A stretch of DNA of 64,000 bases from Candidatus Gastranaerophilales bacterium. GTDB lineage: Bacteria > Cyanobacteriota > Vampirovibrionia > Gastranaerophilales > Gastranaerophilaceae. The notes beneath the pieces were generated by a model. It was given only the letters and a program-made list of their open reading frames with translations, made no database searches and was not told where the DNA came from. Positions 44,378 through 53,662 of the stretch are shown here, piece after piece (positions within the stretch are counted from its first letter, which is position 1; every line of letters begins with the position of its first letter). The position numbers and the translations under genes are program-made. The DNA is taken from NCBI GenBank assembly GCA_944324305.1, contig CALUVV010000001.1, positions 124,001 through 188,000 of the forward strand, written 5' to 3'.

Positions 44378-45364
44378 TTATAATCCTAAACCTATTCCGC
44401 CGTTTTCTTTTTCACCGTTGTCGCCCGAGCCGATATTTTTAATTACTGTTCTTGTATTGCCGTCAGCATGGAAGTCTTTCGGTTTCATGGTCATTTTAAT
44501 CTTATCAGCATAAATTGTTCTTACACCCTGCGTAATACTCGAACGTCCCGTAAAATAAGCTTCATTCGGCTTACCTTCTTTATTCGGGTATAAAGTAAGT
44601 TTCGGTCCTTCCGCATAATAATCCTGATACCATACACGTACATTACCTGATGCATAGAAGATATTTTTATCCTGAACATATTCCTGACGGTTTGATTTAA
44701 GAACAAGTTTTGTACCGTCCTCCATCATTGCATTTGAGGTAGTATTTCCTGTCGCGGTAAGAACCTTTGTCCCTGCATTATAATAAAATCTGTCCGCGAA
44801 CGAATCGTTGCTTTGTTGTTTAATTCTTGCATTGCCGATAAGCTCAATATCCTTTAAATCACCGTTTTTATCGGTTTTAACTTTTGCTTTATCAGAAAAC
44901 GTTTCCAAATCTTTATATAGTATAGTAACAGCTCCGTCAGCGGTCATAATTCCGGTTTTTGTATCATATTCCTGCTCATCCGCATTTATAACTACAATAG
45001 GAGTTTTGCCGTCAAAAACAATTGATTGTGTGTCTCCCTGAGCTTTGACAACTTTAGTAATTAAAGACATCTTTAAAATATTTGCTTTAACTTCACGTTT
45101 TTTATTCTTTTTAATCTCATAAGCATAAGGTTTGTCGTAGAAAGTTGCCGTATCAAGTTTTTGATTTTCATCCATGCTTACATCTGCAGATTCTCCGACA
45201 ACTTTTAAATCGTCAACAGAAACTTTCACATCTCCTTCAAATTTAAGTCTGTTTTCCTGTTCGTTGTAACTCTGAGTTTTAGATTCAATGACAAGATCAG
45301 AAGCTTGAACAATCAGTCCGGCCGTAAATAAAGTTATTATTAAAGTTAATACTAATTTTTTCAC
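44378..45364 (-). CDS. LptA/OstA-like periplasmic lipopolysaccharide transport protein
   Basis: A 328-residue protein with a signal peptide ('LVLTLIITLFTAGLIVQA'). It has repeated OstA/LptA beta-jellyroll units: 'SYNEQENRLKFEGDVKVSVD', 'YDTKTGIMTADGAVTILY', 'NAGTKVLTATGNTTSNAM' and 'YVQDKNIFYASGNVRVWYQD'. It is longer than E. coli LptA (185) and probably has about two jellyrolls. It is likely to bridge LPS-like lipid from LptC to the outer membrane. Its start overlaps lptC by 4 bases. Confidence 0.85.
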   Translation of the reverse strand: MKKLVLTLIITLFTAGLIVQASDLVIESKTQSYNEQENRLKFEGDVKVSVDDLKVVGESADVSMDENQKLDTATFYDKPYAYEIKKNKKREVKANILKMSLITKVVKAQGDTQSIVFDGKTPIVVINADEQEYDTKTGIMTADGAVTILYKDLETFSDKAKVKTDKNGDLKDIELIGNARIKQQSNDSFADRFYYNAGTKVLTATGNTTSNAMMEDGTKLVLKSNRQEYVQDKNIFYASGNVRVWYQDYYAEGPKLTLYPNKEGKPNEAYFTGRSSITQGVRTIYADKIKMTMKPKDFHADGNTRTVIKNIGSGDNGEKENGGIGLGL

Positions 45365-45963
45365 TTAATCTCCTTATCGCTGTAAACTTTGGAAACAGTG
45401 TTTCCGATAATTTTAAACTTTTCGTAATCAGGGCTTATTTCAACTTTTTTTGCAGTTGATAAAAGGTCGCTTTTTCTTGTAATTCTGACATTGCCTTCTG
45501 CAATAATCGGTATATCTTTTCCTGACCATACAAGCCTGTTAGCCCTGAGCGTAGTTAAATCTTTTAATACAATAAAAGTATCATCATACAATATGATTTG
45601 TTCTTTTTTTTCATTGTAAGTGCCTTTAGAAGACTCAAAGCTCATTGAAACTTCGTTATTGTCATCGTAAAAATTCCCGACAACATTATTAAGCATGGCT
45701 ACGCCGTTTTTACTGTCATAATTACCTGTTTCACCATAAATTTCCCAATATTTTTTTTCATCCTTTGTTTCAGTAAGAATAATACCGTTAATCAAGGCTT
45801 CCTGTCTATCCTGATCAGTTTGAAGCTGGCTTCTGTTAAAGTTATGTGTAATAACTCCGGCAGAAATAAATGCCCAGGCTAAAAGACCGACAATGGCAGC
45901 AAAAGCTCCCGCATAAGCTTTTTGTTTTCTTGTTAAATTCTGTAGTCTGCTCTTAAAGTCCAT
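45361..45963 (-). CDS. lptC: LptC-like LPS export protein
   Basis: A 200-residue protein with an N-terminal membrane helix ('AYAGAFAAIVGLLAWAFISA', residues 17-36) and a beta-jellyroll of the LptC type ('SFESSKGTYNEKKEQIILYD', 'RANRLVWSGKDIPIIAEGNV'). It is the inner-membrane partner passing lipid to the OstA-like protein. It is the first gene of the run lptC-ostA-TPR-dprA-topA-aroE. lptB is not in this window. Confidence 0.85.
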   Translation of the reverse strand: MDFKSRLQNLTRKQKAYAGAFAAIVGLLAWAFISAGVITHNFNRSQLQTDQDRQEALINGIILTETKDEKKYWEIYGETGNYDSKNGVAMLNNVVGNFYDDNNEVSMSFESSKGTYNEKKEQIILYDDTFIVLKDLTTLRANRLVWSGKDIPIIAEGNVRITRKSDLLSTAKKVEISPDYEKFKIIGNTVSKVYSDKEIK

Positions 45964-46020
45964 ATTTAAAATATTAACATGAAAAAGTTTTATAAAGTAA
46001 AAAGTTTAACTTATATGAAT

Positions 46021-46722
46021 TTACCACGGATAGTCGTCCTTGAACTCCCACCCGTCTTGCATCAGTTTGGCGGTACACAAATGTACTAATTTATGCTTAG
46101 TGCAATCTTCAATCAGATTATAACCTGAAGGGATAATACCGGCTTTATGAAAGTTCTTTATTTGCCCGTCTAAAACATACAAATTTAAGTTTTTCGACGT
46201 AGGACGCATTATTATAAAAAACGTATGAATATCTTTACCTTTTGCATTAGGTTTTTTAAAACCGTTTACATCTACAATTAACCCCGTCAGGTAATACCCG
46301 TCGTCGTCGTCCGAGGAAACTTTTTTAGGGAACACAAGTTCACCACTAGCTAATAAAAAACAACCACTTCTTGCTACATTAAAAGAAGTCATAAGATGCA
46401 ACCCTGTTTCATATCCGTAATCAGTGCAGTTATTGCGTAAAATCTCATCATCTACACTGGAAATTCCTTTTAATTCAGGAAAAATATATTTTTCAAATAC
46501 AGTAGCACTGTAATTATTATTACCTTCCCAATTTGCAGCCTCACCATTGTGAAGTTCTGCTGATATATATGCTTGACTTAACAGAGAATAAAACCTTTTT
46601 GTCTGTACTGCTAAAACTTTTTTTTGATGATTTGCCAAAACAGCGGGCATAGTCAAAGCAGCCACTATACCAATTATACCCAAAGTAATCAAAATTTCTG
46701 ATAAAGTAAATGCTTTTTTCAC
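46021..46722 (-). CDS. P8: prepilin-like protein with internal GTG start and in-frame long leader
   Basis: A 233-residue form from GTG at 46722 (AGGGG site): 'VKKA' then FTLSEILITLGIIGIVAAL. It carries 'DVNGFKKPNAKGKDIHTFFI' and ends 'CTAKLMQDGWEFKDDYPW'. Upstream, a leader with ATG at 46914 runs through an 8-base G run in the same frame with no stop, so a 297-residue form is also open. It is the only run in this window that is in frame, and the only one not 10 long. An internal promoter with palindrome lies between. Confidence 0.85.
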   Translation of the reverse strand: MKKAFTLSEILITLGIIGIVAALTMPAVLANHQKKVLAVQTKRFYSLLSQAYISAELHNGEAANWEGNNNYSATVFEKYIFPELKGISSVDDEILRNNCTDYGYETGLHLMTSFNVARSGCFLLASGELVFPKKVSSDDDDGYYLTGLIVDVNGFKKPNAKGKDIHTFFIIMRPTSKNLNLYVLDGQIKNFHKAGIIPSGYNLIEDCTKHKLVHLCTAKLMQDGWEFKDDYPW

Positions 46723-46743
46723 TAATAATCCCCTGCCATATTT

Positions 46744-46760
46744 GTGAATATATACATCAC
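46744..46760. promoter_or_regulatory. Candidate operator at the P8 internal promoter
   Basis: GTGAATATATACATCAC, one base different from the element at 16271-16287, in the same place relative to the -10 box. Confidence 0.6.
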
Positions 46761-46761
46761 C

Positions 46762-46789
46762 ATTATAACAGAGTTTAGAAATTTTACAA
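46762..46789 (-). promoter_or_regulatory. P8 internal promoter
   Basis: On the minus strand: TTGTAA, 16 bases, TATAAT, followed by the palindrome and then the GTG start. Confidence 0.65.
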
Positions 46790-46822
46790 TACTTATGAAA
46801 TAAAGACAGGAGCCTTAAACTG

Positions 46823-46830
46823 CCCCCCCC
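46823..46830. repeat. C8 homopolymer run in P8 leader
   Basis: Eight C on the + strand flanked by G. The reading frame is open through it. Confidence 0.95.
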
Positions 46831-46858
46831 GAACAATACGCGCGTAGACACATCTGCA

Positions 46859-46878
46859 CAAAAATTGTGAAATTTTTG
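46859..46878 (-). other. P8 leader hairpin
   Basis: CAAAAATT, loop GTGA, AATTTTTG. It has the same loop as the P7 hairpin, with one base pair changed on both sides (G-C to A-T). Confidence 0.6.
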
Positions 46879-46933
46879 CCTTAATGGCATCTTTTTTGTT
46901 TCTTTAGTTTTCATATTTGCTCCTTTCTGTTTT

Positions 46934-46962
46934 ACTATAACAAATATTTTGACCATTGTAAA
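46934..46962 (-). promoter_or_regulatory. P8 leader promoter
   Basis: On the minus strand: TTTACA, 17 bases, TATAGT, upstream of the leader ATG. Confidence 0.5.
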
Positions 46963-46970
46963 GGAAAAGA

Positions 46971-46988
46971 CGCCGAATAACTTCGGCG
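46971..46988 (-). terminator. Terminator of P9
   Basis: CGCCGAA stem with a four-base loop, followed on the minus strand by CTTTTCC. Confidence 0.65.
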
Positions 46989-47034
46989 CTGCATCTAACT
47001 CATTAATTTATTGTGATACTATTGAACAATGGAG

Positions 47035-49280
47035 TTAGAAGAAAAATTTCATAGGCTGTATCTGCTTGACACGGCACATGGAATTATAATTTGTGGTACA
47101 TTCATCTGCCTTAGTAAATGGAGTGCCATTTTTGCAATAAGGAGTTGCGTCACCGACATAACCTGCGATACAAGCGCCTTCTTTAAATGGGACACTTTTT
47201 GCAAGCCATTTGATACTGCGTTTCCCGCTTGCATAATTCTCATTCTCGACACTTACCTGTAAGTGACGTACACTATCGCCGCCGCTTTGTTCAGGGTTAG
47301 ATGTGTCATATGCAGGTATAATTTTACCAGATAACGTGATGTAGAAGGGATAAACATCGCTCCATAATTGAGAATCGCCTTTTGACCCGTCAATATCTAC
47401 ATAGACTGTATAGCCGTAAGAATTGGTATTTGGGACACCGTCATAAACGCCGCCTTGAGTATTATTGGCTAACATAGAGATAGCACCTGCATCGCTATGC
47501 ATATTATAAATACGCAAGCCGTTTCGTAATGTGATATCTGGAGACTTATTTGAAAAGTCAGTTGTACCATTGGAGATTACACTCCCGTTGCAGACATCGC
47601 TGCCACTCATGATATTGGCATGACGTTCAAATAATTTACAGAAATTCATACCCTTGCGGGGTAAAGTTCTAGGAGAAGGGATACACTTACATTGTTCCTC
47701 ACTCCATTCATAGGTCTCATCGCTGCAAGTGCGGTTGATTGCCGGATTTTGAGAAACCACACCTGTTTCATTACTGCAGATATTACACGGTGATATATCA
47801 GTCGGACAATCATTAACACATCCGCATGAACTGTTTAAATGCTGACCCGAAGGACAAGTTTTAGCGCTGCCTGTACAAGTTTTGTCATCCCAGCTCGCAG
47901 GACAAGCCGGTTTATTGGGACAAGAGGGACATTCCGACCAATTATGCGCTTTATTGCCGTTCCAACAGGTAACATAACCCGGACAGGAAGAGGTACTGTC
48001 GGCCTTTGAACCGTCCCAGCAAGTTACTTGTTTTTTTATACATTCACAACTGCTTGTGTTTAACTCGTAACCTTCCGAACAGCTCTTTGTACAAGCCGGA
48101 CACTCAGATTGACTGTGGACGACACTGCCGTCCCAGCATGTTACTTTATCAGGACAATTCCAATAATATTCTGTGCGTGTGCCGTCCCAACAATCTGTAT
48201 AACACGTACAAGTATTAGGATCTAATTTTTGCTCTGATATATAACATTTTTTGGTACATGTGTTTCCACCGCTGTTTCCGCCGCTTGAACCTCCCGAACT
48301 TCCGCCGCTGCTGCCGCCAGAATTACCTCCGCTGCTGCCGCCTTCCGTGGCAATCTTATGGCAAACTCCTGCCGGCAATCCATAGTCACTGTCATATGCC
48401 AGCCACTCATAACCATCCTGACATTCAATAACATTCTTGCACATATTACCTTCTATCAAAGTGGAACTTATTATATTAGCATGCTGAACAGTTGTATTTT
48501 TAGGCATAAAATCATAAAGTATTTCATTACCGTTACAGGTAGCATCAAATATACCCGTAAACGGTCCGCAGCACTTCCCGCCTTTGCAGCCGGATGAGTT
48601 GCGTTCCATTGTTGTACAATCATACACACAACCAATACTTACACTGAATGCCGCATAGGTAGTATGCCCTTTGTATGTACCAGGACATTTATCATAGCCG
48701 GTATGAATATCTGCAATAATGTCACTACAGGTTTTAGTTTTCGGGTCATACGAAAAATTCGCATTCTTTTCAAACCTGCTTGATGATATTTGTGCATCAA
48801 TATATTTTCCTCCAGAAGCACACCCGTAAACAGTTAGTCTGTCTCCCGCTTTAGCTCTATTAGGCTGAAACCGAAGAGCAAGCGGTGTATGAGATAAAAT
48901 TATTGAAAAAAATCTATAATCATTAGGCGCATTAAATGCAAATAAATTTTTATTATTTAATGCCTGCTTATACTCAGGATCTTGAGGGTCCCAATCGGCT
49001 AGCATTTCGGTCGATATCTTTCGTAAAGTGGAATAAGCATTGTAATAGGTATAAGATACAATGTTATCTAACTTCGCCTTGGTTATACCGATTGTTACAG
49101 CAACAATAACTGCAATAATTAACATTACCACAATTACTTCTGCTAAAGTATACCCCAAGAACCCCGGTGTCGGAGCTTTTAGGTCGCCCCCCCCCCGACA
49201 CTGCGTGCGTAGACACCACTAAACAAGCTTTGAAAAACTTGATTGAACATGGCATCTGTTTTTTTTGCCAATCTTTTCAT
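47035..49280 (-). CDS. P9: large Cys-rich prepilin-like protein, G10 run in leader, frame closed as sequenced
   Basis: ATG at 49280 (AAGGAG) starts a 28-codon leader (MKRLAKKTDAMFNQVFQS...) that enters the G10 run and stops (SVGGGAT*). With 8 or 11 G it continues through LKAPTPGFLG into YTLAEVIVVMLIIAVIVAV, giving 748 residues at 11. After the pilin helix come a variable Cys-containing region, a Gly/Ser linker (about residue 310 of the full form), four CW(D/N)G units with paired Cys ('TCWDGSVVHSQSECPAC'), and a C-terminal domain with 'VDIDGSKGDSQLW'. It looks like a pilin-anchored surface adhesin. Close paralogue of P1. Confidence 0.82.
49187..49196. repeat. C10 homopolymer run in P9 leader
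   Basis: Ten C on the + strand flanked by G. The ATG at 49280 and the pilin codons differ by one base in register. Confidence 0.95.
49224..49241 (-). other. P9 leader hairpin, imperfect
   Basis: CAAGCTTT pairs with AAAACTTG with one wobble pair, at the place of the P7 and P8 hairpins. Confidence 0.4.
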
Positions 49281-49312
49281 AAATTGCTCCTTGTGCTCTA
49301 TAGTACTTTTTT

Positions 49313-49341
49313 AGTATAACATATTTTTTTATTTGTTTCAA
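49313..49341 (-). promoter_or_regulatory. P9 promoter
   Basis: On the minus strand: TTGAAA, 17 bases, TATACT. Confidence 0.55.
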
Positions 49342-49431
49342 TAAATAACTTAATATTTTAAACAATTTTGCTTGGTTTGTTTTATAATTCATTATTATAG
49401 GGATAGACTTGAAAGGGAAAAGAGGTTTTTT

Positions 49432-50325
49432 ATGGCATTAAGATACGATGCAGGTGAAGTTATAACCGCAATGGTTACTCCGTTTAATTCTAAAAGAGAA
49501 ATAGATTATAACAAAGCCGAAGAACTTGCCAAATACTTAATCACTCATGGCAGCGATACTCTTTTGGTTGCAGGAACAACAGGTGAAGGTCCGACTTTAA
49601 CCCATGAAGAAGAATTTGAATTGTTAAGTACTATAAAAAGAGCTGTTGCAAATAAAGCAAAAGTTATAATGAATGCCGGTTCCAACTGTACGGATACTGC
49701 CGTAATGGCAGCTAAATGGGCGCAAAAAGAAGGAGTTGATGCTGTGCTTTCAGTCGTGCCGTATTATAACAAGCCTTCGCAAAAAGGCATGATTGAACAT
49801 TTTTCAGCAGTTGCCGAAAGTGTTGATATCCCTGTTATTATTTACAATATTCCGGGAAGAACAGGGGTTAACATGCTTCCTGAAACAGTTGCGACCCTTG
49901 CAGAAAAATATCAAAATATAGCTGCTATTAAACAAAGTTATCCTGATATGGATATGATTACGGAAATGAGATTGTGCTGTCCCGAAGATTTCACTATCTA
50001 TTCGGGCGATGACAGCTTAACGCTGCCGATGATGTCACTCGGGGCAAGAGGTGTTATTTCCGTAGCTTCACATATATTCGGTTCGGAAATTAAGTCTATG
50101 ATAAGAAATTACAAAACAGGCGAATTTTTAGCTGCCGTTAATATGCACAAAAAACTTTATCCTGTTTTCAAAAAACTTTTTATGGCTCCAAATCCTGTTC
50201 CCGTTAAGGCGGCACTCGCTCATAAAGGCATTATTGAAGATTTTGTAAGAAAACCGCTTGTTGAACTTACATCCATAGAAAAAACAGATTTATTTATGGT
50301 AATTGATGAAGTTAAGAACGATTAG
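49432..50325 (+). CDS. dapA: 4-hydroxy-tetrahydrodipicolinate synthase
   Basis: A 297-residue class I aldolase of lysine/diaminopimelate synthesis, condensing pyruvate with aspartate semialdehyde. It has 'LVAGTTGEGPTLTHEEEFEL', 'YNIPGRTGVNMLPE' with the Tyr of the triad, and Schiff-base Lys in 'NIAAIKQSYPDMDM'. ATG at 49432 is chosen because AAAGAGG precedes it and the protein then starts at the family position; 20 in-frame codons upstream are not needed. Confidence 0.94.
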   Translation: MALRYDAGEVITAMVTPFNSKREIDYNKAEELAKYLITHGSDTLLVAGTTGEGPTLTHEEEFELLSTIKRAVANKAKVIMNAGSNCTDTAVMAAKWAQKEGVDAVLSVVPYYNKPSQKGMIEHFSAVAESVDIPVIIYNIPGRTGVNMLPETVATLAEKYQNIAAIKQSYPDMDMITEMRLCCPEDFTIYSGDDSLTLPMMSLGARGVISVASHIFGSEIKSMIRNYKTGEFLAAVNMHKKLYPVFKKLFMAPNPVPVKAALAHKGIIEDFVRKPLVELTSIEKTDLFMVIDEVKND

Positions 50326-50403
50326 CCTAATCAGACTATAAAAAATTCATTATAATTAATATAATAATAAAAAATAATAAATATTATAAAAGAGGTAAAA
50401 AAA

Positions 50404-51711
50404 GTGAAAAACAAAATTTTAATGTTCTGGTTTATAGTGATAGTAGTTATTGTTTCAATAGCTCTTATCTGCGTTAAACCAACAAAATTAGGGTTAGACC
50501 TTGTCGGCGGTTCAAGATTAATCCTTGAAGCGGAAACAACCGACAACATAGCAAAAATTACACCTGATGTTATGAACAGACTTCAATTTGCAATTGAGCA
50601 GCGTGTTAATAAGCTTGGAGTTGCAGAAACTGTAGTGCAGCAGGTCGGTGAAAAAAGATTATTAATTGAAATTCCAAACGTAACAGATTTGAAAGAAGCT
50701 AAAGCTTTTATCGGCGAAACTGCACAATTGGAATTTAAAAAGGAAGGAAAAGCCGCTGACGGGTCTCCTATATGGGTATCAACAGGCTTAACAGGACAGG
50801 ATTTGGCTAAATCAACTTTAAGCACGGATGCTACAGGGCAATGGGTTGTATCGCTTGAATTTAATGCTGCGGGAGCTAAAAAATTCGCAGATTTAACAAA
50901 GGCTTTGGTCGGCCAGCAGATGGCTATATTCTTTGACGGAGAACTTCAATCCGCACCGAGAGTTAACGAAGCTATTTACGGCGGGAAAGCTCAAATTTCA
51001 GGCGGTGACAGCGGATTTGCATATGATGAAGCAGAAAGAATGGTTAACCTTTTAAACGCGGGGGCATTGCCTGTTCCGGCTAAAATTGTAGAAGAAAATA
51101 CAGTAGGACCTACACTCGGAGCTGACAGTATTGCAAAATCAAAAAAAGCAGGAATTATAGGTTTATCTGCCGTTATGATATTTATGATAGCATTCTACCA
51201 TGTTCCGGGCTTGATTGCAGATATTGCGCTGGTAATTTACAGTTTAATTTTGTTTGCATTATTCAAAACTATTCCTGTAACATTAACACTTGCAGGTATA
51301 GCGGGCTTTATCCTTTCAATAGGTATGGCTGTTGATGCTAATATTCTTATTTTTGAAAGAACAAAAGAAGAATTAAGAGCCGGAAGAAACTTATTTACAG
51401 CTATTAATTCAGGTTTTGACAGAGCATTTACAAGTATTTTTGACTCAAATATGACAACAATTATAACCTGTACAATTCTTTACCTTTTAGGTACAAGTGT
51501 TGTTAAAGGTTTTGCTTTAACACTTGCACTCGGTGTTATTGTTTCTATGTTCAGTGCAATTACTGTTACTAAAAACTTCATGCACTTAATATTCGGAACA
51601 GGAGAACTTAAACATCCTGCATTATTCGGTTTAAGAAAAGACGAAATCGGACAGAGTTATGAAGCAACCGAAACCAAACGTGAAAAAGCTCGTTTCGGAA
51701 TTTTAGATTAA
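50404..51711 (+). CDS. secD: Protein translocase subunit SecD
   Basis: A 435-residue RND-type membrane protein. It has an N-terminal helix, then 'GLDLVGGSRLILEAE', a periplasmic P1 domain, 'GEAERMVNLLNAGALP'-like segment ('DEAERMVNLLNAGALPVPAK'), then five C-terminal helices with 'ILSIGMAVDANILIFERTKE'. It uses the proton gradient to pull exported proteins. It is 43 bases before secF. Length is in the short bacterial range. Confidence 0.95.
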   Translation: MKNKILMFWFIVIVVIVSIALICVKPTKLGLDLVGGSRLILEAETTDNIAKITPDVMNRLQFAIEQRVNKLGVAETVVQQVGEKRLLIEIPNVTDLKEAKAFIGETAQLEFKKEGKAADGSPIWVSTGLTGQDLAKSTLSTDATGQWVVSLEFNAAGAKKFADLTKALVGQQMAIFFDGELQSAPRVNEAIYGGKAQISGGDSGFAYDEAERMVNLLNAGALPVPAKIVEENTVGPTLGADSIAKSKKAGIIGLSAVMIFMIAFYHVPGLIADIALVIYSLILFALFKTIPVTLTLAGIAGFILSIGMAVDANILIFERTKEELRAGRNLFTAINSGFDRAFTSIFDSNMTTIITCTILYLLGTSVVKGFALTLALGVIVSMFSAITVTKNFMHLIFGTGELKHPALFGLRKDEIGQSYEATETKREKARFGILD

Positions 51712-51754
51712 TAAAACATGGAACGAAATAAATTATAAGAAAGGCAATATAAAA

Positions 51755-52723
51755 ATGATAAATACAGGAAAGAAACACTTGGTTCATATCGTAAAATACA
51801 GATGGTGGTGGATGCTTTTAACGACTGTACTTCTTGTACCGGGAATAATTGCAATGATTTATTCATCTGTAACTTACGCTAATCATGCACCGATGAAAGT
51901 CGGTATTGATTACACGGGCGGTACAATTTTGCAGTACGGACTTGAACAGAAACTCGGAAACAGCGATGTTGCAAAAACACGCGAAACTTTGGAAAAAGCA
52001 GGAATTGAAAATCCTTACATACAGATTTTGAATGTAAACAATGACCAGCAAAAAAATACTAAATCAAATATTAACTCTATTATTTCAATAAGAACAAAAT
52101 TTATTGACAAAGGTTCAACAGATCAGGATAAAATAACAGAGCAGTTAAAAACAGAATATACAAATCCTGAATTGATTTCAGTAAGTTCCGTCGGACCTAC
52201 AATGGGTAAAGAGTTATTTAAAAACTCGCTTATTGCGGTAACTCTTGCATTTTTAGGAATTGTTGCATATCTGTCATTCAGGTTCAGATTTGATTATGCA
52301 TTAGCCGCAATTTTGGGCGTACTGCACGACGTAATATTTGTATGTGGTATGTTTTCAATATTAGGGCTTGTTTATAACGTTCAGATTGACGGTTTGTTCA
52401 TTACCGCAATATTAACCGTTATCGGCTTCTCTGTTCACGACACAATAGTTGTATTTGACAGAATAAGAGAAAATTTAAGATATTACTCTAAGAAAATGTC
52501 ATTCGGTGAAATTGTTGATGCTTCTGTAAATCAGACATTAACAAGAAGTATCAATACGTCATTAACAACATTAATCACGTTATTGGCATTATACTTCTTC
52601 GGCGGCGTAACAACAAGAGATTTCGTTCTTGCAATGATACTCGGTATTGCAATCGGTACTTATTCAAGTATCTTCTTCTGTTCAATGCTGGTTGACTTCT
52701 GGAACGATAAGCGTACCGCTTAA
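51755..52723 (+). CDS. secF: Protein translocase subunit SecF
   Basis: A 322-residue partner of SecD. It has 'VGIDYTGGTILQYGLEQKLG', six helices, and the motif 'IGFSVHDTIVVFDRIREN' in the fourth helix region. It ends in a strong terminator. ATG follows AGAAAGG. Confidence 0.95.
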   Translation: MINTGKKHLVHIVKYRWWWMLLTTVLLVPGIIAMIYSSVTYANHAPMKVGIDYTGGTILQYGLEQKLGNSDVAKTRETLEKAGIENPYIQILNVNNDQQKNTKSNINSIISIRTKFIDKGSTDQDKITEQLKTEYTNPELISVSSVGPTMGKELFKNSLIAVTLAFLGIVAYLSFRFRFDYALAAILGVLHDVIFVCGMFSILGLVYNVQIDGLFITAILTVIGFSVHDTIVVFDRIRENLRYYSKKMSFGEIVDASVNQTLTRSINTSLTTLITLLALYFFGGVTTRDFVLAMILGIAIGTYSSIFFCSMLVDFWNDKRTA

Positions 52724-52740
52724 TCGATAAACTTTACTAA

Positions 52741-52770
52741 AAAAGACCTCTTTAATAAAAGAGGTCTTTT
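52741..52770. terminator. Terminator after secF
   Basis: A 13-bp stem AAAAGACCTCTTT, four-base loop, T-run. It also serves the convergent pdxA-type gene. Confidence 0.85.
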
Positions 52771-52774
52771 TATA

Positions 52775-53662
52775 TTATAAAACTTCTTTAATAGCAGATA
52801 TCATGCCTGTTTCATCTGCAATATTTTTGCCCGCAATATCGAATGCAGTTCCATGCCCCGGCGATGTTCTTATTATATCAAGCCCTATTGTCATGTTTAC
52901 TGTTCTATCACCTGCAGCTGTTTTAATAGGGATTAATCCCTGATCATGGTAATTTGCAATACAGCAGTCATAGTTCATTGCTTTTATAAACAGAGTATCG
53001 GCAGGAAGCGGGTTTGTAATATTTACGCCTTTTTTGCGAAGTTCTGCAACAGCAGGTATAAGAATATCAATTTCTTCGCGTCCTAAAATTCCGTCTTCTC
53101 CTGCATGCGGGTTAAAACCGCAAAGAGCAAATTTAGGGTCGGAAATACCAAAATGTTTTACAAAGAAGTTTTTTAAATTAAGAATTTTTTCTATAACCAT
53201 ATCTTTTGTAATAACAATATCTTTTAACGCAACATGCCTTGTCAGAAGCAAAACTCTGAATTTACCCGCAACAAAAAGCATTTCAGCTAACTGGTTATCA
53301 TGTGCAAGGAATTTCTGAAGAATTTCTGTTTGACCGTTAAATTTGTGTCCTGCAAGATGCAAAGCGTTTTTCGCAACAGGTGCAGTCACAATAGCTTTTG
53401 CGCCTATTTCACAGGCTTTCTTGAGTGAAAGAAATGAGAATTCGCCCGCTTCTTTGGTAATCCTTCCGGGTTCAACATCCGCATTATAAGGAATTTCCAC
53501 AATTTCATACTCTCTGTTGAGTTTACCGTAGAAATCAAGAATTTTTTTATTTGAAATTAAAAGTATATTTTCACACGGCACGTCAAGTTTGTTCAGAGCT
53601 TTAATAGTAATTTCTGCCCCTATACCGTTCGGATCTCCGGTTGTTATTGCAATCTTACGCAT
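52775..53662 (-). CDS. PdxA-family dehydrogenase, probably 4-phospho-D-threonate type (PdxA2)
   Basis: A 295-residue NAD-dependent beta-decarboxylating dehydrogenase. It has 'ITTGDPNGIGAEITIKAL', 'LHLAGHKFNGQTEIL', 'ALCGFNPHAGEDG' and metal His in 'IANYHDQGLIPIK'. ATG 53662 is the family start. Classical PdxA oxidises 4-phosphohydroxy-L-threonine for vitamin B6. Here it overlaps a DUF1537 four-carbon acid sugar kinase, the known pairing for PdxA2, which oxidises 4-phosphorylated threonate or erythronate. The B6 role cannot be excluded. Confidence 0.85.
   Translation of the reverse strand: MRKIAITTGDPNGIGAEITIKALNKLDVPCENILLISNKKILDFYGKLNREYEIVEIPYNADVEPGRITKEAGEFSFLSLKKACEIGAKAIVTAPVAKNALHLAGHKFNGQTEILQKFLAHDNQLAEMLFVAGKFRVLLLTRHVALKDIVITKDMVIEKILNLKNFFVKHFGISDPKFALCGFNPHAGEDGILGREEIDILIPAVAELRKKGVNITNPLPADTLFIKAMNYDCCIANYHDQGLIPIKTAAGDRTVNMTIGLDIIRTSPGHGTAFDIAGKNIADETGMISAIKEVL

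Larger units (their letters stand above)
46723..46914 (-). other. P8 long leader with in-frame G8 run
   Basis: ATG at 46914 after AAGGAG, 64 codons open into P8. It starts MKTKETKKMPLRQKFHNF, close to the P7 leader, then VLFGGGSLRLL across the run. It supports the rule that 8 or 11 bases is the in-frame length. Confidence 0.75.

Noticed and set aside
49064-49255. Third-frame 63-residue frame through the P9 run
   Set aside because: It has no proper ribosome site and ends after the run in a sequence without pilin features.
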